Below, in pieces: positions 11,619-22,014 of a DNA stretch of 64,000 nt (its first letter is position 1; each line of letters begins with the position of its first letter). The notes under the pieces were generated by a model that was not told the origin of the DNA, ran no database searches, and saw only the letters and a program-made list of their open reading frames with translations. The position numbers and the translations under genes are program-made. Where the stretch lies: the NCBI GenBank assembly GCA_001970955.1, contig MPUH01000043.1:1-64000 (forward strand). Reading direction: 5' to 3'. The stretch comes from Stentor coeruleus. Lineage: Eukaryota > Ciliophora > Heterotrichea > Heterotrichida > Stentoridae.

Positions 11619-12117
11619 GTATTTAGTGTTATTGAGTAAATTATGATTAATAGATTAATGAAAATAGATTATTGGTTTAGATTTTGATTGGAAGGGTAAA
11701 TTATAAGAAGTTTTTTTTATAGAAATTATGGGTACTCTCAGGGAGAAGAGAGTGCCATCCCCCTGCCTGTTGATGGCCGAAAAATAGAGACAGCCACAGA
11801 AATTCCTTGGCTTTTATAAAATCTATTTCCCATATAATATTATAGATTTTATAAGATTAAAATTTGATTGTATTTATTAGTTTTAAATCATAAGACTCTT
11901 CCTAACCTGATATTTTAATTCATTATGCATCCATATTTCTAATAATTTTATACTTTTATGGATATTTGATATCAATGATACTATAAATTATCAAAATTTA
12001 TAATTTTCTATAGTCTATATCTAAAATAACCATAACCTCCAACTCTAAAATGAATAAATTGCTCTCTTTAAAAATTTATTCAATATTGGCTCAATGTGAA
12101 TTATAGCCTTTGTAATT
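11619..12117. other. 499-bp intergenic region with a GC-rich island
   Basis: Otherwise AT-rich DNA between two plus-strand genes. It contains the GC-rich, hairpin-forming island at 11728-11856, annotated separately. No open frame of note. Confidence 0.6.
11728..11856. ncRNA. Candidate structured non-coding RNA (unassigned)
   Basis: A sharply bounded GC-rich patch in AT-rich spacer. It opens with a 9-bp stem (11731-11739 pairing with 11748-11756, one G-U) closing an 8-base loop. A G/C-rich single-stranded stretch follows, and then a second hairpin of about 13 bp (TTATAAAATCTAT pairing with ATAGATTTTATAA, ~11814-11853). It has no reading frame. I compared it by eye with 5S, U1-U6, SRP, U3 and telomerase RNA and found no match, so strand and identity are open. 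Confidence 0.4.
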
Positions 12118-12810
12118 ATGTGTATTTATGGTGAAAATGTCCCTTGTAGCCATCCAGAATGCACAAGTTTAAACTTACATTACCATCAGGTACATCAATC
12201 CTCCCACTCAGGGATCATCCAAAACCTTTGTCAAATGTTGTATTCCCAGAACCAGCAACTGCTAAAAATTGCCGAAAGCAATAAGTCGCTGACAGCCAAT
12301 ATTGACATTCTCACAGACAAAGCAAAAACAATCCTCCGCAGTCACGAAGAATGTTTTGACAGTAACTTATCTAAATCCGACAACGGGAGCCTTCAAAATA
12401 TCTTTAGCGATGAAGACTATCAATACAGTATATGCTTAATCGAGGATCTTCCTCAAGTAATTCTTAAAGAAAAAGGTTTCCAGATATCAATCAGCCTTAT
12501 AGACATGAATTTGAAAAGGTTACAAATCCCTTTTCACTTTAAATTCCAAATCGAGCTTTACACTATGGAAAATCCCCCAAAACTCCTAGAGCATAATATT
12601 CATGGGAAAAAAATTCTACGTGGGACTTTAACATCCTTTACAGTAGATAATTGGAAAGTATTATTTAACAATATAGTTATCAATGAAGTATCGTCGCACT
12701 ACCCAAACGATAGCTTGAGAATTGTAGTGCAGCATATTGGCTCGCATTTAATCAAGCCACTTGTGATCAATAATGTCTCAGTACGGGCAAGAAAAAACAC
12801 TAATAAGTAG
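12118..12810 (+). CDS. Unknown protein with Cys/His-rich N terminus
   Basis: 230 residues ending in TAG. The start MCIYGENVPCSHPECTSL is Cys/His rich (CSHPEC, HYHQVH) and may bind metal. A helical stretch follows, and then a beta-rich C-terminal half with alternating hydrophobics (QISISLIDMNL, FNNIVINEVSSHYPNDSLRI, NNVSVRARK). That last pattern is faintly like the Ig-like domain of plant CBP60 proteins, a weak impression only. The ATG at 12118 was chosen; if TGA is Trp, an in-frame ATG at 12094 would add eight residues. Function not recognised. Confidence 0.7.
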   Translation: MCIYGENVPCSHPECTSLNLHYHQVHQSSHSGIIQNLCQMLYSQNQQLLKIAESNKSLTANIDILTDKAKTILRSHEECFDSNLSKSDNGSLQNIFSDEDYQYSICLIEDLPQVILKEKGFQISISLIDMNLKRLQIPFHFKFQIELYTMENPPKLLEHNIHGKKILRGTLTSFTVDNWKVLFNNIVINEVSSHYPNDSLRIVVQHIGSHLIKPLVINNVSVRARKNTNK

Positions 12811-13005
12811 TTTAGTATTCAATAAATACAGGATTTTGAAATAAGAATAGGGTTTATAAGGATTTGGGAATATTTGAAAAATATTTGATGTCGAGTTTTG
12901 GGGTGTATTTTTAAGGTTTAGATAGTTGGTTAAGCCATTTGTATAAGATTTAATGTTTGAATACGTTTTGGGTTAAAATTAGATTATTGTGTATATAATA
13001 TTCTC

Positions 13006-14343
13006 ATGCGGATTGGGCTTTTAAACTTCCGACCTTTAATGAGCTGTGATGAGTCCATAACTTCAAACTTCATTCCAGCTCTAATAGAATCAATCTTTGA
13101 AGACATAAACTACAACAAATCTTCAATTAAATACATCTGCTACGATACCACAAGTTTAATGAAAGATGCCTTATCTAATGGAGACATCAGCATAGCCCCA
13201 TTAGAAATGAACGAAGAAGTTTTAAGTTTATTCAAATTCTCAGTACCAGTCCTAAACAATGGTCTTGTTCTATTAACAAAAAGTTATAAAAGAAGTCTTT
13301 ATTGGGTAATATTTGAGCCATATGAAATACAACTATGGATATTCCTTTTTATACTCCCTTTCGTAATTGGTCATCTATATTGGCTTTTTGAAAGATCAAA
13401 ACATGGTTCAGTTTCAACAAATTATTTAGATGGTATTACAACAAGTATATGGCGTGTATGTCTAAGTTTTTTATTTCTAGCCAAAGAGCATCTGACAAAA
13501 TTTTCAACAAGACTCGTTATAACAACATATTGGTTTTTTTCGTTAATATTATTAGCTTCTTATATATCAACACTTGCATCTTGTCTTAATCAACCTATTC
13601 AAATCACAGATATTTCTTCATATAAAAATATTAATGGGAAAACTATCGGCACTGAAGCTAGTTATTCGAATTTACTAACATATTTAGGGGCGAATATTAA
13701 AATATATAAAGACCCTCAGACTAAATTTATTGATATGATTGATGGGTTGATACAAGGAGATGTTGATGCTGTAGCTTTACCATATTCTGTAGGGATAAAT
13801 ACATCTTTAGAAAATTGTGACTTGAGTTTGATTGGGACTATATTTGTTGATTCTTATCTAGCTTTTGCGTTTAATGAAAAAGTTCATGATAAGTTTTATA
13901 ATCAATTCAATTCGATTCTTCAAGGATATCATGACAATTTATCTTTGAAAACACTTATAAATAAACATTTGTATGTTTCGACTATTGGAGCTTGTGAAAC
14001 TAATATTCCTTTTCCTTTACCTCCAGAATTAGTACTTGGGTGTCTTATGTTTTTGATTTTTGGTGCGGTTTTTGCTATGGGGATTTATTTTATTTTTAGG
14101 AAGAGTTTGATTAAAACAAGAATTAATAGTAGTGAATTACCGCAAGGAAACAATTTGGTTAATGATAAATATACTATGGAGTTTATGAATATGATGATTA
14201 AATTTGAATGCATTTTAGGGAGCTCGAATACTAAATTTGTTAAGAAAATAAATGAACTTAAAGAGGTTATTGATGAAAATACTAAACTTTCTGAGAAATT
14301 TGAAGAGATGTATAAGAATATAAGTTTTAGACTAGAAAACTAA
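13006..14343 (+). CDS. Ionotropic glutamate receptor-like channel, minimal form
   Basis: 445 residues with the iGluR order: a partial ligand-binding lobe S1 (1-105), M1 (LWIFLFILPFVIGHLYWLF, ~109-128), a re-entrant pore segment (TTSIWRVCLSFLFLAKE, ~145-162), M3 (~166-193) ending SYISTLASCL in the place of the family's SYTANLAAFL gate, lobe S2 (~195-335, with GKTIGTEASYSNLLTYLG and DMIDGLIQGDVDAVALPY) and M4 (~342-364), then a coiled-coil tail. There is no amino-terminal domain and no clear signal peptide, so it is much shorter than animal iGluRs and closer to prokaryotic GluR0-type cores with M4 added. It probably forms a tetrameric ligand-gated cation channel. Confidence 0.88.
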   Translation: MRIGLLNFRPLMSCDESITSNFIPALIESIFEDINYNKSSIKYICYDTTSLMKDALSNGDISIAPLEMNEEVLSLFKFSVPVLNNGLVLLTKSYKRSLYWVIFEPYEIQLWIFLFILPFVIGHLYWLFERSKHGSVSTNYLDGITTSIWRVCLSFLFLAKEHLTKFSTRLVITTYWFFSLILLASYISTLASCLNQPIQITDISSYKNINGKTIGTEASYSNLLTYLGANIKIYKDPQTKFIDMIDGLIQGDVDAVALPYSVGINTSLENCDLSLIGTIFVDSYLAFAFNEKVHDKFYNQFNSILQGYHDNLSLKTLINKHLYVSTIGACETNIPFPLPPELVLGCLMFLIFGAVFAMGIYFIFRKSLIKTRINSSELPQGNNLVNDKYTMEFMNMMIKFECILGSSNTKFVKKINELKEVIDENTKLSEKFEEMYKNISFRLEN

Positions 14344-14628
14344 GATTTATGTTTATTTTTAAGAAAATAAGTTGATTGGGATAATATTTTTAATACTTTT
14401 TATGTTTTTTTATTAGGTTTTAATTTGTGGAAGTTTTATAAAAATTAGCAGTTGCTGAGATAGTTTTGCTTTGGGATTAAGCAATTTTTGTATGTAAATT
14501 AATATAAGTGATTTATGGTTTAAGATATCATAAATAATTTTTAATAAAAGATAAGAAATAATGCTTAATATCGCTATAACTGATACAGTTTGCATGAAAT
14601 TTTAAATTTAAAAGCAGATAAAATTCTG

Positions 14629-14702
14629 TCAGAAGTAGCTCAGCTGGGAGAGCATCCGACTTGCAGAGCGGGGGGTCCTAGGTTCAATCCCTAGCTTCTG
14701 AC
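14629..14702 (+). tRNA. tRNA gene, isotype uncertain (Ala-UGC or Cys-GCA)
   Basis: The acceptor stem TCAGAAG/CTTCTGA is perfect, the D arm GCTC..GAGC is normal, and the T arm CTAGG-TTCAATC-CCTAG carries a good B box. An oligo-T stretch follows as Pol III terminator. The anticodon arm is odd: only four pairs (TCCG/CGGG), an A-G mismatch and an 8-base loop CTTGCAGA. The anticodon can be read TGC (Ala) or GCA (Cys), and the discriminator base would be C. Confidence 0.75.
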
Positions 14703-15014
14703 TCTTTTTCAAATAATCAATAAATCCTCCTGAAACAAACCCTATATAAAACTTCATACATAAATCCAATACTTACTCAAAAAAGCATCAAATACAAAAA
14801 CACCTAATCCTATAAAATTATTCAAAAAATCCTTATTCCTATAATAATTCAACAAATTCTAAACAAAAAAAATACTGCAATAAAAAATCCTATAATCATT
14901 TTTTACTCTATTTTTTATTATCATCAACAAAGTTATAAAAAAATATTAACCAAATTATCAAATACTTTCAAAGACAATAACAGAAAATTATCCTATGATA
15001 CTTATATTATATAA
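14703..15014. other. Spacer between the two tRNA genes
   Basis: 312 bases of A/T/C-rich sequence that is nearly G-free on the plus strand. No open frame or further tRNA was seen. Confidence 0.6.
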
Positions 15015-15088
15015 TCAGAAGTAGCTCAGTTGGTAGAGCAATCGACCAGCAAGACGGTAGGCCCTGGGTTCAAATCCCAGCTTCTGAC
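15015..15088 (+). tRNA. tRNA gene, isotype uncertain (Ala-AGC or Cys-GCA)
   Basis: It has the same acceptor stem TCAGAAG/CTTCTGA and D stem as the gene 386 bp upstream. The T arm is CTGGG-TTCAAAT-CCCAG with a clear B box, followed by T6. Its anticodon arm is equally odd: four pairs (ATCG/CGGT with one T-G), an A-A mismatch and the 8-base loop CCAGCAAG, which lacks a clear U33. The discriminator is again C. Confidence 0.72.
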
Positions 15089-15189
15089 ATTTTTTATCAA
15101 TAAACACATCATAAAACTATCTAAATCTATATATTTTCTTATATCAACAAAACATATTATCTTTATATCAATATACATCTTATGATATA

Positions 15190-16140
15190 TTAATCTCCAA
15201 ACTGGGAAATTTTCTCTTCAAGTTGTAGTTTAATTTTCCCCTCATATTCAATCATCTGTTTGTTTTCCTGGGATATTTTCAGCATAAATTCCCTTTCTTT
15301 CAGTATCAAAAATGCAAGTTTCTCAGGAACTCCTTCATAATTTTCTTCATTTTCTTGATCAGGCATAAGTTTTTTTACTACATTCTTTGCTAAATTGGTT
15401 ATTTTTTTAATATAATTCAAGTTTCTTTCAGTGTCAGGGTGCTCATTTTCCTCACTATCACAATTCGCCGCAAATTCTTGAAGGTAGTCATTAAGTTTTT
15501 TATATTTTTTTGGCTTGTGAGCCTCAATATTTTTCTCAGGCATCTGCTCAAGTTCAATTTTAAGTTTCTGATTCTCTTCAATAAGCTCATTACATTTTTT
15601 CTCTAAATTCAACAACTCTTCAGCTGATTCTTTCATAAGATCTTGTATTTTTTCTTCAATTTTCCTTATAGCCGGAGTTTGTAAAGGTATTTTTCTTACT
15701 CTGATTTCTGTATCCACCAATATTTTCAGTCTTCTAATAATTTTTACTTCTTTTACCACAATTTCAAGATTCTTTTTGATTTTTTGCGCCCTAACTTTCA
15801 TTAATTCTTGGATTGTCTGTAGGACTAATTCACGAAAATTAGGTGTTCGGGATGTTGGGGATGTAAATCTTGCAGGGGAATTGTGTCTTGATGAATGATG
15901 TGAGGATTGTTTTGAAGGGGTTCGGCTTGATTTTGATGCTGAGCTTGCGGTGGGTCTTTCATGATTTTTTGAGGAATATCTTTTAGGTGAGATGTTAGGA
16001 AAAAAATTTATGTCTAATTTTTGATATTTAGGGATTGATTCAGAGTTTAAAGGAGTTTTAGCGAGATGTGTCATTCTTTCTATATGAGAAAGCATTTGCT
16101 TTCGGTTGTCCATTTGGGAAAATATATGAAATAATTCCAT
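15190..16140 (-). CDS. Coiled-coil protein, function unknown
   Basis: 316 residues from the ATG at 16140 (MELFHIFSQMDN) to TAA. Residues ~60-105 are Ser/Arg/Thr-rich and disordered, with SP and TP sites. From ~110 onward there is long helical coiled coil, rich in Lys and Glu, with one interruption. No enzyme motif is visible. It follows the glutathionylspermidine-synthetase gene by 56 nt on the same strand. A cytoskeletal or basal-body role would be typical of such proteins, but nothing in the sequence proves it. Confidence 0.7.
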   Translation of the reverse strand: MELFHIFSQMDNRKQMLSHIERMTHLAKTPLNSESIPKYQKLDINFFPNISPKRYSSKNHERPTASSASKSSRTPSKQSSHHSSRHNSPARFTSPTSRTPNFRELVLQTIQELMKVRAQKIKKNLEIVVKEVKIIRRLKILVDTEIRVRKIPLQTPAIRKIEEKIQDLMKESAEELLNLEKKCNELIEENQKLKIELEQMPEKNIEAHKPKKYKKLNDYLQEFAANCDSEENEHPDTERNLNYIKKITNLAKNVVKKLMPDQENEENYEGVPEKLAFLILKEREFMLKISQENKQMIEYEGKIKLQLEEKISQFGD

Positions 16141-16196
16141 CAATATTTACTTATAGTGAATTTTTAATACACTAATTTAGTATATCTAAATAATAA

Positions 16197-17960
16197 CTAA
16201 CTAACAACTCTGCAAGGTAAAAGACAGCTATAATACTCTGTTATCAATTCTCTAGAATCCCTTGCCAAAAACCCTTGTGCTTGTCCTCTAACTACCCAGC
16301 TTCCAAGTATAGGCATATACCCATCAAAAACTGGTAGTTTAAAAAACTCTTGATACACATTTACATTTTTTTCATACTTTTCCTCCTCTTCATTATTCTC
16401 ATCACCTACTTGTACTATTTTAACATTCTGCCCTTGTCTTCCTGTTATAAGTTTCACAACATAAGATTTTTTCCTAATATCCTCAGTGAGTTCAAAAGCA
16501 GTCTTTAGTACTCTTGGATGATTAGGAAACATTTCATATATCACTGGCATTAAAGATTTATTTGTAGTAACATTTTTCCATAATGGTTCAATAATATTAA
16601 TATTTGGGTTTAAGAAAACATTAGCAAGTGTCACTTTTTCTGTATTTTGATCTTGTGTTAAGAAGTCTTTTAAGATTGTATTCCAGTTCCATGTTTTCCA
16701 TACTAAGGTTACTGGGATATTGTCTGAATCAACTATTGTCCCATTAGGAAGTTTTGAAAGGCCTGAGTTTTTTATGCTTTCAATATGATCGATACCTGCT
16801 TCTTTTAGTATTCTACACATGTATTTTCCCATATAGAGTTCTTCAATATCTTCATTGTCTATTAAAACATGCACTCTAGAATTTTTCCCATAATCTCTCC
16901 AAAAATCCACAAATGCTTTATGAAATCCACTACATGTTTCAATACCCACGTCACACCCAGTAGCCTTAGCCCATTTCTCAATAATCAACCCACTTTCAAT
17001 AAATATCCCTGCGCTGTCTGCATTATATTCTATCATCTTAACACTTTTTCCATCAAAAGCTAGATCTAGTCTTCCAGACAAATAATCCTTCCTCTCCTCC
17101 CACGACCTTCTAATCATTGGCCAAAACACTTCAGGTATCATAAACCTTCCTAATAACTCATCAGATCCAACAACTTTTTCTGTAGCTTTTAACGACATAT
17201 AATTCAACTCAACCGACCCAGTGAGTATTTTCGCAGCAAAGTTCTCAGTCATCTCATAATACTCAAGAACATCTTTTGATATCCCAAGATTGCCAGCATC
17301 AGTAAAAAACAAACTTTCAGCTGGGTCATTCATATCAACCCAATCGTCAAGCGGTTTAGCATTAAAGTGTACTTTCCTAACATTTTCTATAAAGTTTTCA
17401 TTTGGTTCATCAGACATTTCTATCCACCCAAATATTTCTTGTTCATCTTGTATATCATAACACCCATGATTATTCAGTAATTTTAGTTCTCTTGAATAAT
17501 CTCCTGGCCATTTGTAAAAATGTTTGTTTTGTTCAGCTATTCTTATATACCCTAATTCTATGCTAACTTCAGTAATTATAGCTAAATGTTCATATCCTAA
17601 AGTATCAGTTTTCCATACAAGGATATTGTTTTTTTTAGGATAATAATGGCTTTTGTTTAGGAATTTCGATACTTTGACTGGAGTTTCATTGTAAAGACCT
17701 TCAGGGAGAAAATTTTCCCATATGCTGGGCTTTGATAATAAAGTGAAAAAGTTTAGTTTTTGGGAATTCTGACACCATCTTCGGATATATTCGAGGGAAT
17801 CATATTTTAAGCCAGTGAAGAAACCATTATAGAAATTGTAATCTGAAGGATGCGGGTGATCGTAATTTGACATACACTCAGTATTTTCGTAGGACCCTTG
17901 AACTTCTCCATAGGCTAGGAGGTCTTTATCGGGATTTAACTTTTGCATGTTTCCTTCCAT
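16197..17960 (-). CDS. Glutathionylspermidine synthetase/amidase-like protein
   Basis: 587 residues in two parts. The N-terminal ~200 residues are a CHAP/NlpC-type amidase domain (GLKYDSLEYIRRW, GYEHLAIITEV). The rest is the ATP-grasp glutathionylspermidine synthetase domain, with the family signature EYNADSAGIFIESG near the middle and GSWVVRGQAQGF near the end. Together they match the bacterial bifunctional GspS layout, which joins and cleaves glutathione and spermidine. The amidase nucleophile, normally Cys in K-[WY]-x-C-V-E-[FY]-x-R-R, is Ser here (KYDSLEYIRR), while the His is kept, so hydrolysis may be lost or altered. ATG at 17960. Confidence 0.88.
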   Translation of the reverse strand: MEGNMQKLNPDKDLLAYGEVQGSYENTECMSNYDHPHPSDYNFYNGFFTGLKYDSLEYIRRWCQNSQKLNFFTLLSKPSIWENFLPEGLYNETPVKVSKFLNKSHYYPKKNNILVWKTDTLGYEHLAIITEVSIELGYIRIAEQNKHFYKWPGDYSRELKLLNNHGCYDIQDEQEIFGWIEMSDEPNENFIENVRKVHFNAKPLDDWVDMNDPAESLFFTDAGNLGISKDVLEYYEMTENFAAKILTGSVELNYMSLKATEKVVGSDELLGRFMIPEVFWPMIRRSWEERKDYLSGRLDLAFDGKSVKMIEYNADSAGIFIESGLIIEKWAKATGCDVGIETCSGFHKAFVDFWRDYGKNSRVHVLIDNEDIEELYMGKYMCRILKEAGIDHIESIKNSGLSKLPNGTIVDSDNIPVTLVWKTWNWNTILKDFLTQDQNTEKVTLANVFLNPNINIIEPLWKNVTTNKSLMPVIYEMFPNHPRVLKTAFELTEDIRKKSYVVKLITGRQGQNVKIVQVGDENNEEEEKYEKNVNVYQEFFKLPVFDGYMPILGSWVVRGQAQGFLARDSRELITEYYSCLLPCRVVS

Positions 17961-19167
17961 TTATTAACCTATTTTCGATTGATTTAGGTGAAGATTTAAA
18001 AGTGATTTATAGGAAAAAGGTTTTTTGTTGGATTTTAAAAAAAGATAAGAGGCTTTAATGATGTGGTATTAATATGATCTTGTTTTTAAGTTATTGATTA
18101 AATGGGCTGTAATTGATAAATTGGAAAACGAAAAATGATAAATTTATGGGAGGAAAAATGTATAAATGTTTTTAGTAGTTTTTTTATATAAAAATACACT
18201 GTCTCAGACCTAAACCATGATTTCTTCTCCATTATATTTTAACATCTTATAAAATACTAATCCCATTTCACAACAGGGTGGAGCCCTACTTGAAAATCAA
18301 TATGTAAATTTATAAGATACTAGTCGATATTATCATAAATAACTAAGCTTTGGGTATGAATATTTCTTGTTATTTTATATACAAATATTCTTAAAGTCTT
18401 CCTGCAACAGTAAAAGAGAAATGAATTCGAATAATCTCATGATATTTTTGTTGACTAAAAATTGTAACCTTTATAATATCAAGACTATTTTATATATTCT
18501 TTAGAATCACCTAAATTTACTTTTTGCTAGTCTCTATCATATTTTATTAAGTATAAATGAATATGCGAAGTGATATATTTAATATAATATTTTTTTCTTG
18601 AATATTTTTTATTTTTCTAAACATTTCCAACAGCGACTTGGTTTTTGTCTTAAATATTTAGGGCAATTTCAATAGGATAATAGCATTTTAATTGTGAAAA
18701 AGGTTTTTATATACAAAAAAGAAGAAAATTTATAGGGTTTTTTACTTGAAAGATTTATTCTGAAATTTTTTTATATGGGATAAAAATTGCACGATTCAGC
18801 CTGCAACATTTATTTTAAATATGATAAAACACAAAAACAGGCTGATTTAAAACCCTTAAAGAGATAATTTTAAATCATAAGATACTTATAAAAAAATGAT
18901 TAATTTGCATAGATGTTAGAATATTTTATAGCATACAACAGAAATGAATAAATTTGATTTAAATTCTTATAATCTAAATTTATACAACCCACCAACATAA
19001 TCCACATACTTTTATTCTCTAATTACAACAGAACATCATCACAAAACTATAAAAAAACACAATCATAGCCAATAAGCCATTACAAAAATTCCCTATAAAA
19101 ATCATCATATCACCTATCACATTTCCATATAAAAAATCATAATATCATCTATCTTATATACCTAGCA
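17961..19167. other. 1.2-kb intergenic region
   Basis: This spacer separates divergent genes. It is G-rich on the plus strand just above the minus-strand start and C-rich before the plus-strand gene at 19168. A small GC-rich patch lies near 18270-18290, and an inverted repeat (TCAGCCTG at 18796-18803 with CAGGCTGA at 18838-18845) near 18.8 kb. I could assign neither to an RNA family. Confidence 0.5.
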
Positions 19168-22014
19168 ATGTCGAAAAAAATTATCAAAGCTCCTTCGAAA
19201 CAAGATGTGAAAATCAAAGTAAACTCCATCTAGAGAATGTGGAATGACAAATTCATCCTAAACCAAATCCCAGACATCCTAGGTGAAGAAAAATCTAACA
19301 GTAACTCTTACCTAGAATCCACAACAATATTATTATCCAATGACCCAAAAAAACTCAAATACATAAAACCATCATCCAAATCAGTATCTCAACTTAAAAT
19401 CTTTGACATCGAGTCACTAGTATCCAAGCTTCAAAAACTATGGAAAAAGTCTCAAATATCCGAATCCCAACAAAAAGCTTTTTTTGACCTAATCGACACA
19501 ATCGATGAAAACAAAGCAAAATCCTACATCCTCAAAGAAATCGAAGATATGGAAAAAGGTAAATCCCCAGTACAAATTGCATACAAATCAGTACAAGCAA
19601 GAGAAGAAAGCTTAAAAAGTGTTATAGAAATGAACGAGTATCTAAAAAACTCCACAGATTGGGATAAGGTAAAAAATGTACAACTTGAAGCAGCTGAGCT
19701 TCTTCATGCCCATAGAATGCTTACTCTAAATGCAATCGAAGGGATATTAAAATGGAGAAATCAACTTGCTGAAATCTTCAATGCTTCATCTCAGAAATTC
19801 ATTTTTAAACATGAAAAAGAAAACTATTTACTTAAACTTAGAAACGATTTAGATTTCATAAAAGATTCTGAATACGCAAAAGTCTTTTATTTTGGTGAAG
19901 GAGACCCTGATCCTTTATTAGTATACCCTTCAGTACCATCTGGGAAACTAGAAAAAAGTAGAAAAAGAGACCCGAATTATTTTATAAATGATGGTCAAGT
20001 AATTGTCCCATTACCTTCTACTATTACTGGTAGAGTTAGAGAAGCTGAAGATGCTGTAAAAAAAGAATGGGATTGGGTTAAATTCTTAAGAGAAAATGAT
20101 CCTAAGAAATTAGCAAGGGATTTCGCCCCACCTATATGTGAAGATTATATTGATGAGGTTTTAAATGAATATTTAAGAAGTATTGGCGATGAAATTGAAG
20201 ATGAAAAAAGGGCTTTGGATAAAAAAAGCAAGGAAGAAAAAGATAAAGATGAACTTGCACAAAGGATTTATTATGATTTGTTTAATAGTTTAAGTGGAGA
20301 ACTTGGACGTATTGTTCAAGATGAATATTTGACAGAAAAAGCTCTAAAGGAATCGATGTTAAAACAAAAGAAATTAGAAGATGAAAGATTGGCTAAACTT
20401 ATATATAAAAGTTTGAAAGATGAACTTATGGAAAGTTATTTGAGTATTGTTGTTAAAGATATGATAAAACAAGCTAAAAAGGAATTTGCTGAGGAACAGT
20501 CGGTGTATGAAAGGGGGAATATTATTGAAGAAATGGGCTTGGATTTTGCTAATGTTGAAGCTTTTGGCGACCTTTCTGGGGTTATGTGGGTGCCAATAGG
20601 TTTATCAGAGGAGTTTATAGAAGAAGCTTTAGAAGAGTATTACAGGTTTATTCCTTCTATAAATAAAGATGTTGTGCCAGATATTGAAAGTTTGATGGTT
20701 GAAGTGACGAAAAACATGGACACACGTTGGTATTGGGCTATTAGAAACAACATTATTTTTGCTTTACTAATATTCTCAATAGACTGTTACGCTAAAAAAG
20801 GTCGCAAACTCATCGTCCATCACATATCATCCTTATACTACAGAGCCTTACCTGCAATAATCGAATCAGCTACTGCGCACATGTGGAAAATCGACCTATG
20901 CGATGAAACTAGAATCGCTTTATACGTCGGGAGAAAAAAAGAAATAACTCCTGAAATAAAAAAAACTATGAGTATGACAAAATACAAATGGAAAGCTGAA
21001 TACAATATAAAAAACTATGACGTAACAATATTTGGAAGACAAAGACCTAATGCTCATGAAGAACCGGCAATACTTCCATTTCAATTGAAAATTTCCTGTT
21101 ATTTACATTCAACAGATTCTAAAATCATGGCAAATTCTAAAAAATGTAATGAAATGGGACATATAGGTAACAGACAAATATTCCTTAATTCATTACTTGG
21201 ACTTATTGGGCGTATTGAAAAAGCTGAAATAAAAATTTCCCCAAATGCTGAAACGACTATGCAAAAAGAAACTTCGCATATATTAACTTTAATGAATCAA
21301 ACACAAAATTTCTCATTTCCTAATATGAAAAGCTGTATAACAACAAACAGTCAAGAAGCTGAGGATTTTTGTCGAAATGAAGGTCGAAATGAAGTGTCGA
21401 TTATAGGGAATAAAATATCAATAAGCTTTTTAGATGTGAATTTTAGATGGATTTCATGTACAAATGCTGTTGAAAATATAAGAGGAGAGAATGTGAAATA
21501 TATGAGATTAAAATCTGAAGATATTATTTGTACAAAAATCGAAGATACTGAAGTTATAAAAGTTCCTACTGAGTTAGCTAATATATCAGCTTTTTTTATA
21601 CAAAATAGTTCTTTGAAAAGAGAATTGACTGAAACTTTAGATAAAGAATTGGATTTGTTTTGTCTTACTGAAAGGTTGTTAATGAAAGGGGAGAAAAATG
21701 ATGAACATGAAGTATGGGTACCTTGTTTTAATAAAGTTGCTAAGTATAATATTCCTTGGATTGAAGGATATGAATTAGTACCACAGATGGATGAACAGAA
21801 TTTAAGTTATATTGCTATGTGTAATGAAGAGACTAAATTAAATATTAATCAAAGCTGTGTCACAGAAGGGTTATTGGTTTTTGGGAAGAAAAAAGGTCCG
21901 GTACTTATGCATGATTTTATATTCGGCTTAATGTATACAAAAGGAGATAAGATATTAGATATCCCATTGTTTTGTTGTCTTGTCCAGAACAAGGATTGGA
22001 TTAAGATTCGTTAG
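19168..22014 (+). CDS. Large unknown protein with a 17-codon first exon
   Basis: The long frame has an ATG at 19237, but an upstream ATG at 19168 opens MSKKIIKAPSKQDVKIK and joins it through a 15-nt intron (19219-19233), giving 943 residues. The N-terminal half is helical and highly charged (~300-440 mostly coiled coil, DEKRALDKKSKEEKDKDE). The C-terminal half is globular, with a segment RKLIVHHISSLYYRALPAII followed by DLCDETRIALYVG, which faintly recalls GNAT acyltransferases; I would not rely on that. No signal peptide or membrane span. The coding-strand skew resets near 20740, close to where the globular half begins. Function unknown, possibly ciliary. Confidence 0.8.
19219..19233 (+). 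other. 15-nt spliceosomal intron
   Basis: GTAAACTCCATCTAG lies between codons 17 and 18 (phase 0). If retained, its TAG is an in-frame stop. It matches the other introns here, with A at position 10. Confidence 0.88.

Noticed and set aside
11766-11796. Possible hammerhead ribozyme (TTGATGGCCGAAA)
   Set aside because: The core departs from CUGAUGA...GAAA and stems I-III do not form convincingly.
14413-14595. 60-codon hydrophobic open frame, minus strand
   Set aside because: A chance frame is likely in this composition; no conserved motif and no clear context.
18796-18845. Inverted repeat TCAGCCTG/CAGGCTGA as a C/D snoRNA
   Set aside because: An ATGATAA is inside, but not at the box C position, and no box D lies next to the stem.
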